Part shown: piece by piece, positions 32,556 to 45,078 of the stretch | Numbering within the stretch: the first letter of the stretch is position 1 | Layout: the number at the start of each line of letters is the position of its first letter | Source: Scalesia atractyloides | Taxonomy: Eukaryota; Streptophyta; Magnoliopsida; Asterales; Asteraceae | DNA length: 64,000 nt | NCBI GenBank assembly: GCA_947069175.1 | Contig: CAMTDV010000013.1 | Location: 52,644,610 to 52,708,609, forward strand | Direction of reading: 5' to 3' | The notes under the pieces: model-generated | What the model saw: the letters and a program-made list of their open reading frames with translations, nothing else | Told to the model about the DNA's origin: nothing | The model's database searches: none | Made by a program: the position numbers and the translations under genes

Positions 32556-33964
32556 TGATACGTGGTCGAAAACCGATGTTTCTATTAAGTTTAAGTTAAT
32601 GTTTTGCGTAACTTTTAGTTTCGAATAGCCTACTTTTGATTGGATTTGTGTTTTACATGTTTACAGAGTTTAAGGAGCTATTCAGGAGCGTTTTGAAGCA
32701 TCGGGACGGAAAACGGGTCAACCGGGATCGCGAAATGGGAAAACAGGAAAACATGATTTAGAGGTCGTCGCCGATGCCCCCTAGGCCGTCGGCGACGCCC
32801 CTCAGATAGTCTGTCGGAGAAAAATTGTCGTAGACAGTGGATTAGAGCATCAGAGAAGAAACACATAAAGCAGAGGCCGTCGGCGACGCCCCTTCTAGTT
32901 CCATGTCGCTGAAATTAAAATTTTGACGGATTATAACTTGTGTTTGACCCATTTGTGAAGGAGTTACGAGTTCGTGAGTTTGAAAACACGTCTTGGGAGC
33001 CAAGAACACCATACCCTTCATCCACAACTTCTTCCAATCCATCCAATCCATTCCATCATCCGAATCACAACCCTTGATCATAACCCTAGCCTATCCATCA
33101 TCATTCGAATTCATCATCCATCTTCACCTCCACAACCCTAATCATCATCTTCTCCATCATTCCACCAATCCATTGTTCCTAATCATCCACCATAAACCCT
33201 AACCTTCATCATACTCAACCTCAAGGCTTCAAGATGTTCGTGATCAAGCTCCAACCATCAGGTGATCAAGTTTCGTTCGTCATGGGCAGCTAATCCTTGA
33301 GGGTTTCACCCCGGTGTAAACTTTTGTAAAGATTTTAGGGTTTGCTATTTGTTAATACTTGGTTTGTGACAATTTGAATTGCATTTGAATCATTAGATAA
33401 TTGTCTTACGTTTGTGTTGAATTTACGAATTGTTGAGTGAGTTATGAAATTTGACTTCGTGAAATGAATATACATATTTATGCATTGTCTTTTGATAGGA
33501 TTTACTTGTCCGAGGTAACAAAGTGCATTGTAGTCCGTTTTGAACGTGGATAGCAATTGGCACCTAAGCTTTGTGATTCTAAAACCATTAATGAACTAAT
33601 TCAATTAAGCCAAGTTAAAACGTGTAGCAACCTTAGGTCCTACAATTGTTGAACCGGGTGTGAACCTTGTTATCAATTCATTGTTATAATCAATCAATCA
33701 AGTTCTTGCAATTGTTGAAGTCTTTGTAGTTAGTTAATTAGAAACATATTTGTCGGATCATTCCGACATTCTTTCAAACAAACGAATATATAAACAATCA
33801 AAATAGCAAGCTTCATAATAGTGACAATCTTATTTAAAATCAACCACATCTGATCGCAAACCACAAACTCTTTGTGGTTCGAGCCCTTACTACCACTAAC
33901 GCATTGTTAAGGGTAATTCGGGACTATAAATATTATCTTTGACCGAGGCACGACACTTCGATCA
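32556..33964 (+). repeat. 3' LTR of element 2
   Basis: Begins TGATACGTGG and ends CTTCGATCA; about 1.41 kb. Its last 500 bp match 20637-21137. It contains three interrupted inverted motifs of the CGTCGGCGACG type (about 32766-32890) and a CCATCATC-rich stretch (33040-33200). Confidence 0.85.
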
Positions 33965-35204
33965 TAAGTCTGCCTGATAAATCTTTACGAACCAAAGCTA
34001 AGTACTTTCTTTCTGTCAACATATCAACATTGTCTTCATCCTCTACTAGAATACCCTTTCCTTTAGTTGCACTAGATGATGGAGCATCTGATGCTAAAGC
34101 ACTATCAATAGAAGCTAACACTCTGTCAAAAAGAAGATCTTCTTGATTCGGTTTCGGCTGGACGAAAGAAATATGTTGAAGGACATCTTCCATCACTTCA
34201 TCATGAACCGGTTCATTAACATGTTCATCTACCAGTTCATCAATCCGATTAGCAACATGCTCGACTACCGCTGCATGTTCTACTACATCTGGCTCATGAA
34301 TAGTAGGTTCTTCAATAACCACCGGTGGTTGTTGAAGATCAACCTGAGGCTGAACAACTACTGGCTGTTGAAGATAAATAGGAGCTGCACCATGTTCATC
34401 CTCACCCGCACCAAATATTTGATCAACACCATCAGAAATGTTTCACCAAGTGCCATCATTTTTTGAGTTATAATCTTCATCCAAAATAGCCCCAAGCATT
34501 GGATGAAGTACAGGAAAGCGAGGAGAGAGTTTAGATGCTTTAGCTTGATGACTATCGCTAAAAATACATATGCCCGTTTCTTTAAGAACAAGCGGAGCTA
34601 AACCTTCGTGAATCGGAAGATTCGGAACAAGACGTCGAACGATAATCACTAGAAAACATGGATATAACATCATAAAATGAGAAGCACCCTCTTCATATCT
34701 AATTTGTGCCTGAAGAGCTTGGAATATAATGTGTGCAAAGTTGTACGGTTGATTAAAAGTGAGTCCAATCATAGCTGACAACAGATTATGACCCATTCCA
34801 TACATACCGGACTTTCTCGGAGCGAAACGTTGCATCAAGATATGGAAAAAGAAGCGCCATTGTACAAGAAGCATTCCTTTGTATACTTAACGTGTTGGTA
34901 AGTTTCCCGAGTATCCAAACCTATAATGCGTTTCGAACGACTTCTTCCGTAATAGTCAACTGATGACCATTTACCGTTGCTTTAATCACATTGTCTTGCA
35001 CACGAGCGGTCGTCCAAAAATCTTGCATGTACGCGGCAACGATCTGAATATCGGTAGAAAGTGCATAAAAGATTCATGATCTTCTTAGAATGGATTATCT
35101 TAACACAATCTTCAATTCCATGCAAATTTTCATTCAAGAGAGCTACTTGGTTGTGTTTCGGGATAAGGTTGGTTTGGAGGAGGTTGCTTTTCTTGTTCAG
35201 CCAT
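33965..35204 (-). pseudogene. Retroelement-type ORF, minus strand, truncated by element 2
   Basis: Start ATG at 35204-35202 gives MAEQEKQPPPNQPYPETQPS, then stops and frameshifts. The best-preserved part (34443-34874) reads WRFFFHILMQRFAPRKSGMY, NLLSAMIGLTFNQPYNFAHI and RYEEGASHFMMLYPCFLVII. This is a pattern I associate with a plant retroelement ORF often annotated only as a putative transposon protein. An acidic His/Val-rich tail follows (VVEHVANRIDELVDEHVNEP, 33990-34320). It is cut at 33964 by the 3' LTR of element 2. Copia RNase H in the same orientation lies upstream at 38.5 kb, so it may be the extra 3' ORF of a SIRE-like copia element. Function unknown. Confidence 0.5.
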
Positions 35205-38200
35205 TGATGAAACAAAATACACAAACACAAGTGAGATATAAAGAAGTTATGATAATCATAATACTGTAAAAGTATGATTTGTAGATAGTTCAATCACTTA
35301 GAATATACTATACACAACATCCTGTGTAAGGTTACACAAACCTTACTAAACAAAACCGGACAAACTATAAGATAATCAAACCAAACATTTAAATCCGGAT
35401 ACTATCATATTATTGATTTAGAAAACTCGGAGTATTTATTAAGTTTGAATAATCAAGTAAGTCTAGAACCCAGAACAAATCCAGAACCAATGAACAAACA
35501 GATACCGGTAACAAAACCGGACATAAGTTGAACAAACTCGGACAATTATGTTCGGATTTATATTAAGGCCGGACAGATAATCAAATCCGGATGTTTTGTA
35601 AATTATCAAACTCGGATAGATTCTGTCTAGAATTATACTGGGAAAAAATAACATACATGTCTAAAGTCGGAGGCCTTGTTTAACTCGAGATCCTGACAAA
35701 GCATTTTGATCTAAACAAGTTTTAAAGGCATATCTGGGTAAATTCGGACAACATTTAAAGCGGATGGTTTTATAAAACCGGACAATTTTAAAAGAACCTT
35801 AAATCCGGACAGATCAAAAATTTCATCAAATACCGATAAATCAGAAATTGTTTTAAAGTTTGATGTCCGTACAGAGACAATTTTTTATAAACACTAAGTT
35901 TATCACATTCGGAATCAAAATGCTTATTCGGATCAGTCTCAATCCATCTGAACTACGGAAGGTCAAACTCGATATCTCAGAAATCCGGTAAACACTTTGA
36001 AATGGTTTTGAATAAAAAAATTTGGATCAAAAAGATGAGTTTTCAAATAACCTTTTATCTTCTCCATGAAACACCAACCAAAAACCTTCCAAGAACACCC
36101 AACAAACCATTTTCAAAAGTCAAACCAAGTAAACATATTTACCAATCTAATAAGCACTTTCCAACCATGATTCTACCAAACCTAATCAAATAATCATGAA
36201 AACAAAACAACATCAACACTAGCACATTCAAAATTATTACCCAACCTCAAGAACACCAAGTTCTATCACTTTAATCAACCCCCCTCCCCCCAAAAATACA
36301 TGAACCCAAATCCTAACCTGAACCAAATGAAGTGAATTCACAAACAAAATATCATTTGAGCAACAAAAATCCAAGAATTATGAAGAAGAGCTAAGACAAT
36401 CAAACTTAACAAAAGCTTGACATCTAAACATTTCATCTAAAGAAACTTCTACTCACAATGTAAAGAACAATGAAAAGGATAAAGATGATAACACATACCT
36501 TTTTCTTTTACAAACAAGATGAAAGGAATGGTATGACAGTTCTAGAACTCTTGAAAGCACAAATAGAGTAGAGAGAAAAGGGTTTAAGATAACAAGGAGT
36601 AGGGTTTTGATTGATTTCCACGATCCATATACAGACACCCAAACCCGAATCTAAATAAATCCGGAGATCCTTTCACGCGACACTAGCAAATCTGGATCTC
36701 GTTGTAATCTTTGGACAAACCCGGACCCCCTTTAAAAAATTTACAAAATCGGACATGCTTTATCAAAACGTCAAATCCAGACAGAGATGTTGAATCCGGA
36801 TACCCTATTATAACTTCCTAAAATCGGACGGTCTTAAATAGTAACAAACATACCCAGAGAACATTATTCGGACGGTCTAAGAAAGTTGAATAAATAAACA
36901 AACCTGGACACCAACCTTTTAAAGAAAAAAACCAAATACCTAATTAAATCCGGAATGCAACATTTTCATCTGGACACAATGAAGTGTTTTTGACAAACTC
37001 GGATCATCTGAATCCCTTTTGTAAGTCTGGATAACTTATAACCAGACATGTAAAATTAAACGACCCAAACCATATTTAAAGCCCAACATGTTCAAAACAT
37101 ATAAAGAACCTAAGGCCCAAACCTGTTCAAATGTTCAAAATTCTAAGTAAATTTCACACAGCTTGGAATACAAAATGCGTTTTCCCACACGGAAACCCAC
37201 ACTTTGACAGACCTTACGAGACCGATTTTTTTATTAAAAAAACTTATTTTATAAATTACCTCACAGGATTGATTTTAATCCGTATTCAAAATTTGTAAAA
37301 CCCCTCTGAGTGTCTTTAAAAAAAATATAAAGCCCACCCATAGAAACGAGAAATAAAATCTTTTTGTGTTTTCTAAAGTTTATATTAAAAAAACACCCAA
37401 AATCTTTTTGTATTTTTCAATATATTGAGAAGGAACAAATACTTACAGAATTGCGAAAGTAAATTTTTACAAGCAACATCTTTTAGTGAAAACGCGGACA
37501 AGAAGATCATATCGGCTTATCTGTCAAAATCCATACAGTTAGTATCCATTTAACGTTTTAAGCACTTAGAATTATAATGACCGTTCAAGATATTTAACAA
37601 TATACCTGTCCACTTAAGCTTTAGCACGTGTTCGAACATTGTTTTCGAGATATGCATTTAAGTGTATTAATAACTGATGTAACCGTGTTCCCCACCTCAA
37701 GATATACTCCCGTATCGAAACTACCAAAAATTACATCTTACATGTGAATATATTCAACTATTATCTGTATCCGGCTAAAAATTGCGAAACCTCGAGAGCT
37801 CAGGTTAATTCACTACACCGACAAAGAGATGAAGGCTCGACTTTAAGGTGATGTACCAAGGGCTTGGTATCTTTTTCTGCATTTTGGCTTATTTTAATAT
37901 TATGTACCTGGTGGTAACATATATATTTAGTTGTTCACCCGGTGGTGACAAACTTCAGAACAGATCATCCGGTGATGATTGTTAGGCAGAAAAGAAATGC
38001 ACCTAGGGGGTTTGCGCACAAACGAATCGCTTAGAAAAGTATTATACGAGGTCTAGGCCATTGCCGACGCAAAATCAGAAGACCAAGTATATTACCCAAT
38101 ATAATAATAATTAAATATAAAGACCTAGTATCTCATAATTTTGGCAATCTCTTAAACGAAGTTATGCAGTTCGTTATCTACCAAAAATATATTCTTATTT

Positions 38201-38465
38201 ACGCGTAAAACCTATCGTTACAACATATGATGAAGCTGCCAAGTAGTTCAGGTTATATTTTTGTAAGATACCATGTAAAAGATCTGACTACCGATGTACT
38301 ACATTTCTTCTCATAATCAACACGTTCTGGTTTTTCATTTTCTGATGTTTTTGGATTTTTATATATATAAAAAATATTCTACAACTAAGTAAAATCTTTT
38401 TGGATTTTTTGAGTTTTAACGAAAGACAGTAAACTATACAAATGAAAAAGAAAACAAAGTTTCCA
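35205..38465 (-). other. Non-coding interval of the copia remnant, rich in CCGGA-type motifs
   Basis: No gene supported. Between about 35350 and 37060 the motif (A/T)(C/T)CGGA(C/T) recurs roughly 30 times at 30-60 base spacing, in AT-rich sequence (for example at 35362, 35394, 35515, 35570, 35784, 35805, 36660, 36722, 36796). From 37100 to 38460 nothing recognisable was found. Confidence 0.45.
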
Positions 38466-38487
38466 TGAGGGCTTTTGAAACCATCCT

Positions 38488-38740
38488 ACTCGGGGTTTAC
38501 CATGCCGATCATTTGAACTAGATCCTCAAATCTTGGCCGATCAAATGTCTTCGTATACAGGTCCGCATAGTTATCGGAAGTGTCAACTCCAACTACATCT
38601 ATCAAAACCTTTTTAGCATATCACGAATAAAGTGATGCCTAACATCTATGTGCATTGTGCGTGAGTGATTAGAGGTTATTTGTTATCGATATAATTGAAT
38701 TATTGTCTGTCATGATGGGAGTTTGTGTAACCCTCGTATT
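38488..38740 (-). pseudogene. Ty1/copia RNase H C-terminus, minus strand
   Basis: Minus-strand translation gives NHSRTMHIDVRHHFIRDMLK, a frameshift, then LIDVVGVDTSDNYADLYTKT and RPRFEDLVQMIGMVNPE with a stop at 38490-38488. These are the signature residues of the copia RNase H end. Upstream coding sequence is interrupted at about 38740-38710 by LTR-like sequence, so only this fragment remains. Confidence 0.8.
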
Positions 38741-41378
38741 TTCGTACTCGTATTTTCGTATTCCTATTTTTAGAAAGTTCGTATTCGCATTCTATTTATA
38801 GAAAACACTGATGACAACCACTGCTAAACTACCAGTGCTATACACTAAACTGATAGAAAATACTGATGACAACCACTGCTAAGCTAACCACTACTATACA
38901 CTAAACTGATCGAAAACACTGATGATAACCACTGCTAAGCTAACCACTACTATACGTTAAACATTACAAGGACTGAAAGAAAACACTAGCGATACATCCT
39001 CTATTGGTCTTCAGCAGAGCTTTGCCTTAGCAGACCTTGGACATTTAGACTTCAACGGAGCTTTACTAGAAAAGACGATGTCAAAACAAGAACTTTGATA
39101 CATACCTGATTCCCATAAGCATAAGATTAACTTGTAAACAATCATTGTGAATTCGTAATTCGTAAGCATTTTGTACATTCAAACACTTTACTATCTGATT
39201 ATGAGACTTATGCATAATTGACACTTCATTATACATTACACATACTTGTTTAATGCTTACAATACTTCCTTTATTATTACAACACAAAACCTATGTTTAC
39301 ATACTTGTTTAACACATGTTTTCATGTTCCCTTTGCAAATTAGCCCTTTTTACATGTTGGTCATATATTAAATAACAAGAAACACCTGAAGATACAACAA
39401 ATATAAACCTTATAATGTTCAAATACACACACAAATATATATATGGGCTGGGCAGATTTCGATCGCAGTCTTTGGGCCGGGTTTAGTTGTCTTGTTTCAA
39501 GGTTAACTACCCACTAATCATATTCAAAGCCCAACCTATTGAAACCTTAATACCTTCCCTATATAATGAGCACTTCCTCATCCTTTATCCCACTTTTATA
39601 ACCCTCTAACACTCTCAAAAACACACTCAAACTCTGTTGAGTTTTTCAGCAACACCTCAGAAAGTTCCATCAATTAAAAGTGAGTTTTAACTCACTTCTC
39701 CTTCTAATTTCTTCTTTTTCTTCTTCTACAACACTTGGATAACCTCTAAGAAAGGTTTTCACAAGTTTGCTTGGGCAAACTAAGATGAAATCTCACCATT
39801 GGTCCAAAGTGCCTATAACTTTCTGTTTGCTTTTATCTTTTTACAACTTCATTATTTTTATGTTTTCTTCATTCTTTCTTCCTCTACACTGTTTGTGAAA
39901 CATCTAGGGATGTTACCATAGGTTTTCCATGGAAAAACAAGGTAGAACAATACCACTTTTAAGGCTAAAACTTTCTGTTTTGGAAGATGAACTTGTAAAC
40001 TTTATTTAAACATACTTTTCTAGACAAACTTGTGCTACTTGTGCCCCTAATCAAGTCCATTTTTAGGGAGCTAAGCCAAGGTTGTTTCATACAAATTAGG
40101 AGGTGTAAAATACCTCTAAACTTTTTTGATTGTGTAAGGGTTCTAACCCACAAATGTTGAGACCATCCAAGCTTGACAAGGCTTGTGTTTTGGTGAAGGT
40201 AAGGTTACTTGGAAGTCTTGCTATCCTACCTTCAATCCACCACCTCACTTGATGATTTCTAAGTAACCACTAAATTATGTTCAACCTTCAATTGAGTAAC
40301 AAGGCTACGACACGTCCCCAAACGTTACCATGTTCAGGATGCACGCACCTAGCTTGCTTACTTGGTCAATGCATGGTTTAGTGAAGTATTTCTTTCCTTT
40401 CATTCATGATCATCCGAATCGTCCATGTGACGGTTTGTGTATTGGTGAATCATATAACAAGGTTTAATGGATGCTCACCATCCTACCTCCATGCATGAAT
40501 TCTATGATAATCTATGACACATATGATGAACTTAATATACATTATATAATATATATGTAAATAGACTTATACATAACTGAACTCTTGACAACGATACGAT
40601 TCTAATGGGCACTTAACCCATGAAATCAAAACAACCCATATGGGATTTATATTGTCAAAAAACGAGTGTTTTAGACTAGATAATTACTTTGTGTATACAT
40701 ACTTTTTGTACTAAAATTCTAGATTATGAATTCAACCACTCCATAAACCCCGAATGACCTTATACCCTCTATTCCCCATTCTCAAACAACTCGTCACTCA
40801 TGGATAATCGGAAAGCTTTAAAAAATTGTGAGTATACATGAGCCCTTTTGCTTTTACACTTTTGGTGCAATACCATATACTATTAAACACACGCAATCAC
40901 TTATACTTTATGCAAACACAAACAATCCAATCATACATGCTTAAATATGTGATACTTGATTTGTATTCTTGGAACATTCTTATATGATTTACTTGTCATG
41001 AACTTGTTTCAAGCCTCCCCTTAACATGTATAGAGCTATAGGAGTAATGCACCGCCCGTATTCTTGATGTCATGTTAATCATCATTCGTTACGGTCTTAT
41101 CGTTACGATGATTAGATTACGCTTGCGGTAATCAGAGGGTTAACTTGTGTAATTGCATGCATTGGTATATTAATCTAGTTAACTATTTTTGTCATGTGGA
41201 TTGTTCAACCTTCTTTACATATATGCTAATACCTAAACTTGTATGCTCGCCAATACTTTTGTATTGAACTATACTTTAATACGTATTGCGGGAATTCTAT
41301 GATGATGACGACGAATGAAACTTGATAGGAAGGACTAGAAATGCACCAAACTTTAAATTCATGTTTATAGATTAGTCA
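38706..41378 (+). repeat. Unclassified LTR-like block
   Basis: Begins TGTGTAACCCTCGTATTTTC within the copia RNase H and continues to the edge of element 3. It contains tandem repeats near its left end, a TATA-like CCCTATATAATGAG (39560-39573) and a CT/AAAC-rich leader (39590-39660). No ORF of note is present. The layout suits a solo LTR or LTR fragment on the plus strand. The right end may continue beyond element 3, outside the window, so no target-site duplication was tested. Confidence 0.4.
38801..38990. repeat. 55-56 bp tandem repeat, about 3.3 copies
   Basis: Units start GAAAACACTGATGACAACCA at 38801, 38856 and 38912, and a partial unit starts near 38979. Each contains CACTGCTAA(A/G)CTA and TATACACTAAAC. 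Units 2 and 3 are closest to each other. Confidence 0.85.
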
Positions 41379-44300
41379 TGTCACACCCTGATTTTCGATG
41401 TAGCGGAAGCGTCGCGAAGTGTGGCCAGAGCGGCAATCGTTGCATTCAACCAAGTAAACGACAATTGTAATACGTTACAAAATGTTCATCCATACTTTTT
41501 ATTTAACACATAATTTACATACAAACTTTTGTTTTGAAACATACCACAAGTTTAACAACATTATTTAAACTTCAAACACTAGTTTACAAACATAATAACA
41601 AAAGACTTGATGAAATACAACATCTTGACTTCACAACGTACGAACATGTTTTCCCCCAAGGCCGTCCACTAGCTTCCTGTAATACATGTTAGTTTTGAAA
41701 ACGACGTCAACAAAAAGCTGGTGAATTCATGTTGTAAATTTTTGTATCAAATGAATTATCAAAAACATTTGAAATAATAAATTCATTTAGTATAGCTTAA
41801 TGAAACTTGTAAGATCATTAGTTTGTTGAAAGGACACTAATCTATATGCCAAATAAGGTGGCAGCCAAACCTTGACGTTTATTGTGTCTGAGACACTCCT
41901 TTTAGACACAAAAGCACTCTAATATGATTTGTTATTGTTGCCGTAATAGAGTGGGGCTCGCCCAAACCCAATAGATCTATCCTCTTGTTCCTTGATACTT
42001 GTTATTCATTAATGGTCACAATACTTGAGCCTTATCCACATGTGATCTAAATATTTTTCATTTCCACACTTTACTAATTGTAACATGTATACATCCCCAC
42101 ACGTTTAAAAACCATAAAAACGTTTAAATAAAAAAGGAAACATGAACTCATAGATTTGCGTTCCGTGAAAATCTCTATTCAATTTCCGATACTCCGTTCG
42201 TTTCTCGACCTACAAGTGTTCTATTCTCATTACACACTTAGGCTTTCTTTTGTTTTTGTACAAGTATTTTATTTTGAATTTCATACATGTATTTGTTGGT
42301 TTTTCTTTGTTGATATACATATATATCATTCATATATGTATTCTAGATTGATTTCATGTAAATGGGCCTAGCCCATAATTTAAATGCAAAAATTCAATAT
42401 AAAAGTTTATTACATATGGGCCTACCCTAATAGGTTTTGTAAGTATGGGCCTAGCCCAATTTTCTTACTATGTGTGGGCCTAGCCCAATTCGTTTCATAT
42501 GAATGGACCTAGCCCAATTCATTTCATGTATGTGGGCTTAGCCCAACTTGTTTTTATTTAAAGCGGGTTAAGCCCAATTAGTTTGTAAAAAGTGGGCCTA
42601 GCCCAAGTTAAAATTGAAAGAGTGGGCCTAGCCCAAAATAGTTTATTGAAATGGATTAGCCTAAGTTAGTTTTATAAAAGTGAGCTTAGCCCAAAGTTAA
42701 TTTTATAAAAGTGGGCTTAGCCCAAGTTTGATTTTTTTATACAAGTGGGACTAGCCCAAATTAATTTATATAAATGGGCTAGTCTATATATTTTATAAAA
42801 ATGGGTTTAGCCCAATATAATTTTATGAAAATGGGCTTACTCTAAACAATTTGTTTAGTTGGGCTTAATCTAAGTTTTAAAATTTATTTTATAAGTCCTA
42901 GTAAATATAAGGTGTAACGTTAGATATGTTCGTTTTGACTGTTATGTTTGCGTCGACCATTTTATTTGTTTCGTCTTTGTTGTTTGTTTTGTTCATACCA
43001 TATACTTTATTTTGCCTGAATTGTCCAAGTTTTTCGAATTGTCTGATATATTATTTTGTCAAAAGTTGAACATTTATATATTTTTGCATTTGATCCTACA
43101 TGATCTAAATATATAGTATTTATACAAAAATATATGTATACATGTTTGGTGATTTCAAAATATATATTTTTATCAAAATATATATATATATATATTTCTC
43201 AATTTTAGTTTAAGAAAACTTAAGTATTATATCTTACTTTTTCAACCAAACTTTTGTTTAAATAAGATTAAAGTCCCTAATCACCTTTAAGCACAAATTC
43301 TTTAGTTTAACCACATCTTAATCAAGATTAAATTTTTATAAAAATTTTGCCACAGTTTCCTTTAAAATATCAACTTTCCCATATTTATATAAACATGTTT
43401 TAAATCACTTTTCTAACTTAATTCATCAACAAATCACAAGTATTATAAAAATGTCATGAATTTGTTATAGTTAAAAACTTTCTTAAAATGGAAACTTTAT
43501 TATCACTTTTTAACAAAATTTCTAAATCATAACTTTATTTAATAATCTATAATTTGTATGATCATCTTAAAATATAAAATCATGTTCATGACAATTTTTG
43601 CTAATAAATCTTGCTAATCTTAGCATGCATGTGTTTAGATTATCTATTTATACATAAAAATGCAAGATTCAAGTTTACTAGTTTATGACAATTTCAAGAT
43701 CATCCATAATCATCAAGAAAACCACATAATTATGCTAGTGATTATAGTTTTATTAGTTTTTTTCAAGTGGGTTTTTGAATATCTTTTAAGATGCGCTTGT
43801 GCATTTTTATGAAATATAAAGTATAAGATTAAGCTTACTACTAGCACTTGGCTAGGGATGATCAAAATGTTGGTAAAAAGATGAAGAAAGTGATGATTCA
43901 AGAGTTCCAAAGCTTCCAAGTGTGCCTCCTAATCCTTGCAAACACCATAGATCATCCTTGGACCTTCATGCAAGCTTGAATTTCTTGAGTTTGGATTTTA
44001 AAAGTTGAAGGTGAATATGGTGGTGTTTGGCTGATTTTTAGAGAGCAAGATGCAGGTGTTGTTGTGTTTTGGTGTTTGGAAAATGAATGGAAATGAAAGT
44101 GGTTATGATGTTGGTTTTGTGTTTAAGTTCTTACACCATCAAAATCCACTAACCATGCTCATAATTTGCCAACACATTATCAAGACTAAGTGGCATGGGG
44201 AAAACACCCCATGTAGCCATGAGTGGGGCGGGGGTGGTTTGGTTATATTTTTTATATAAAAACTTGTAATTTTTATAAACTTTATTATTTTTTATAGAAG

Positions 44301-45043
44301 TTTTTATAAAATCTAATGGCCCAACACTTTAAAGTGATGTTATAATATGCCAAAATAACTTACTAGTCTTATTGTTTCGTTGTTCGGTTGATAATTTTAG
44401 TTCGGGTCTTGTACCGGGTAAAATACTGACATATCGTGTTACATATATAATTTTATTTACACAATAGTTCTAGTACTAGTTTTATTGCCCAGTTTATTAA
44501 TCTAGCTCTCCAAACTAAAAAAATTGTTATTTTGAGTTCAGTTCTAGCAGCGGCTTTGTTGTCAGGTTTTTACAGAACAAGCTGTATAGCTTTAAACAAT
44601 AGGATTTATATACGGGGTTTATATTATTTCTAACACCCGTTATTATTCTTAACTAAAAATATTTATTTTTGGGTTTTTGAACATTTGCTGTTTTATGCAG
44701 TGGAATGCTGTATTTTGCTGCAAACTTGGACAATTTGGTGTTTAAATAAAATTTTCATGGTATATCAGTGTAGACATATCCTATGTCTAATTCTTGTCAT
44801 ATCAGACTGTTCCGTAACCAGTACTGATATTTATTGCGTGTTCGCGTTTTTGTCATCCGTCTAGAATATGGTTTTATATGTCCGTGATTGCGATGAATTC
44901 ACTATCACACCAAGCTTTGATTTTGTTGAATTCCTAGACTTTTAAGACTTAAAGCTATAATTTAAGTCATGTTGTGCGGTAAATAGATAGTGTATTAGTT
45001 GTCCAGGTTGTACATAATTACCGGAATTTTGCCGATTGTCACA
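41379..45043 (-). repeat. 3' LTR of element 3
   Basis: About 3.67 kb on the minus strand, from TGTGACAATCGG (at 45043) to CAGGGTGTGACA (at 41379). It matches the visible 1.77 kb of the other LTR. It contains the TGGGCYTAGCCCA array (42361-42874), a TA-rich microsatellite (about 43180-43196), and on the minus strand a TATA-like TTTTTATATAAAAAATA near 44262-44246. Confidence 0.88.
42361..42874. repeat. Array of about 17 near-palindromic TGGGCYTAGCCCA units (3' LTR of element 3)
   Basis: Perfect or near-perfect units such as TGGGCCTAGCCCA recur every 25-45 bp in AT-rich spacers (for example 42363-42375 and then repeatedly to 42874); about five are degenerate. Each unit is a short inverted repeat in which both strands read TGGGCY, the site II motif known to bind plant TCP factors. 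Confidence 0.85.
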
Positions 45044-45060
45044 TTCTCCACTTGTTCAAG
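45044..45060 (-). other. Polypurine tract of element 3
   Basis: On the minus strand CTTGAACAAGTGGAGAA lies immediately before the LTR start TGTGACAATC. Confidence 0.6.
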
Positions 45061-45078
45061 AAAATTTCGTCCTGAAAT

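Larger units (their letters stand above)
20637..33964 (+). mobile_element. Element 2: Athila-type Ty3/gypsy element with env-like ORF, 5' LTR truncated
   Basis: Layout: truncated 5' LTR, PBS of the TGGCGCCGTT type, gag, protease-RT-RNase H-integrase, a long spacer, an env-like ORF, a second spacer, a purine tract and a complete 3' LTR. The DLGAS protease motif, FMDD reverse transcriptase motif and the extra ORF after pol place it in the Athila/Tat group. About 900 bp of the left LTR are missing, so no target-site duplication can be shown. Every coding part contains frameshifts or stops. The right end abuts a truncated minus-strand ORF, so it probably inserted into an older element. Confidence 0.88.

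Noticed and set aside
42361..42874. CRISPR-like array of regularly spaced short palindromes
   Set aside because: The units are too short and degenerate, spacing varies, no cas genes exist, and the array is inside a plant LTR; better explained as an LTR repeat.
43713..44259. Short frames in the 3' LTR of element 3
   Set aside because: AT-rich LTR sequence; not conserved as coding and no motif.
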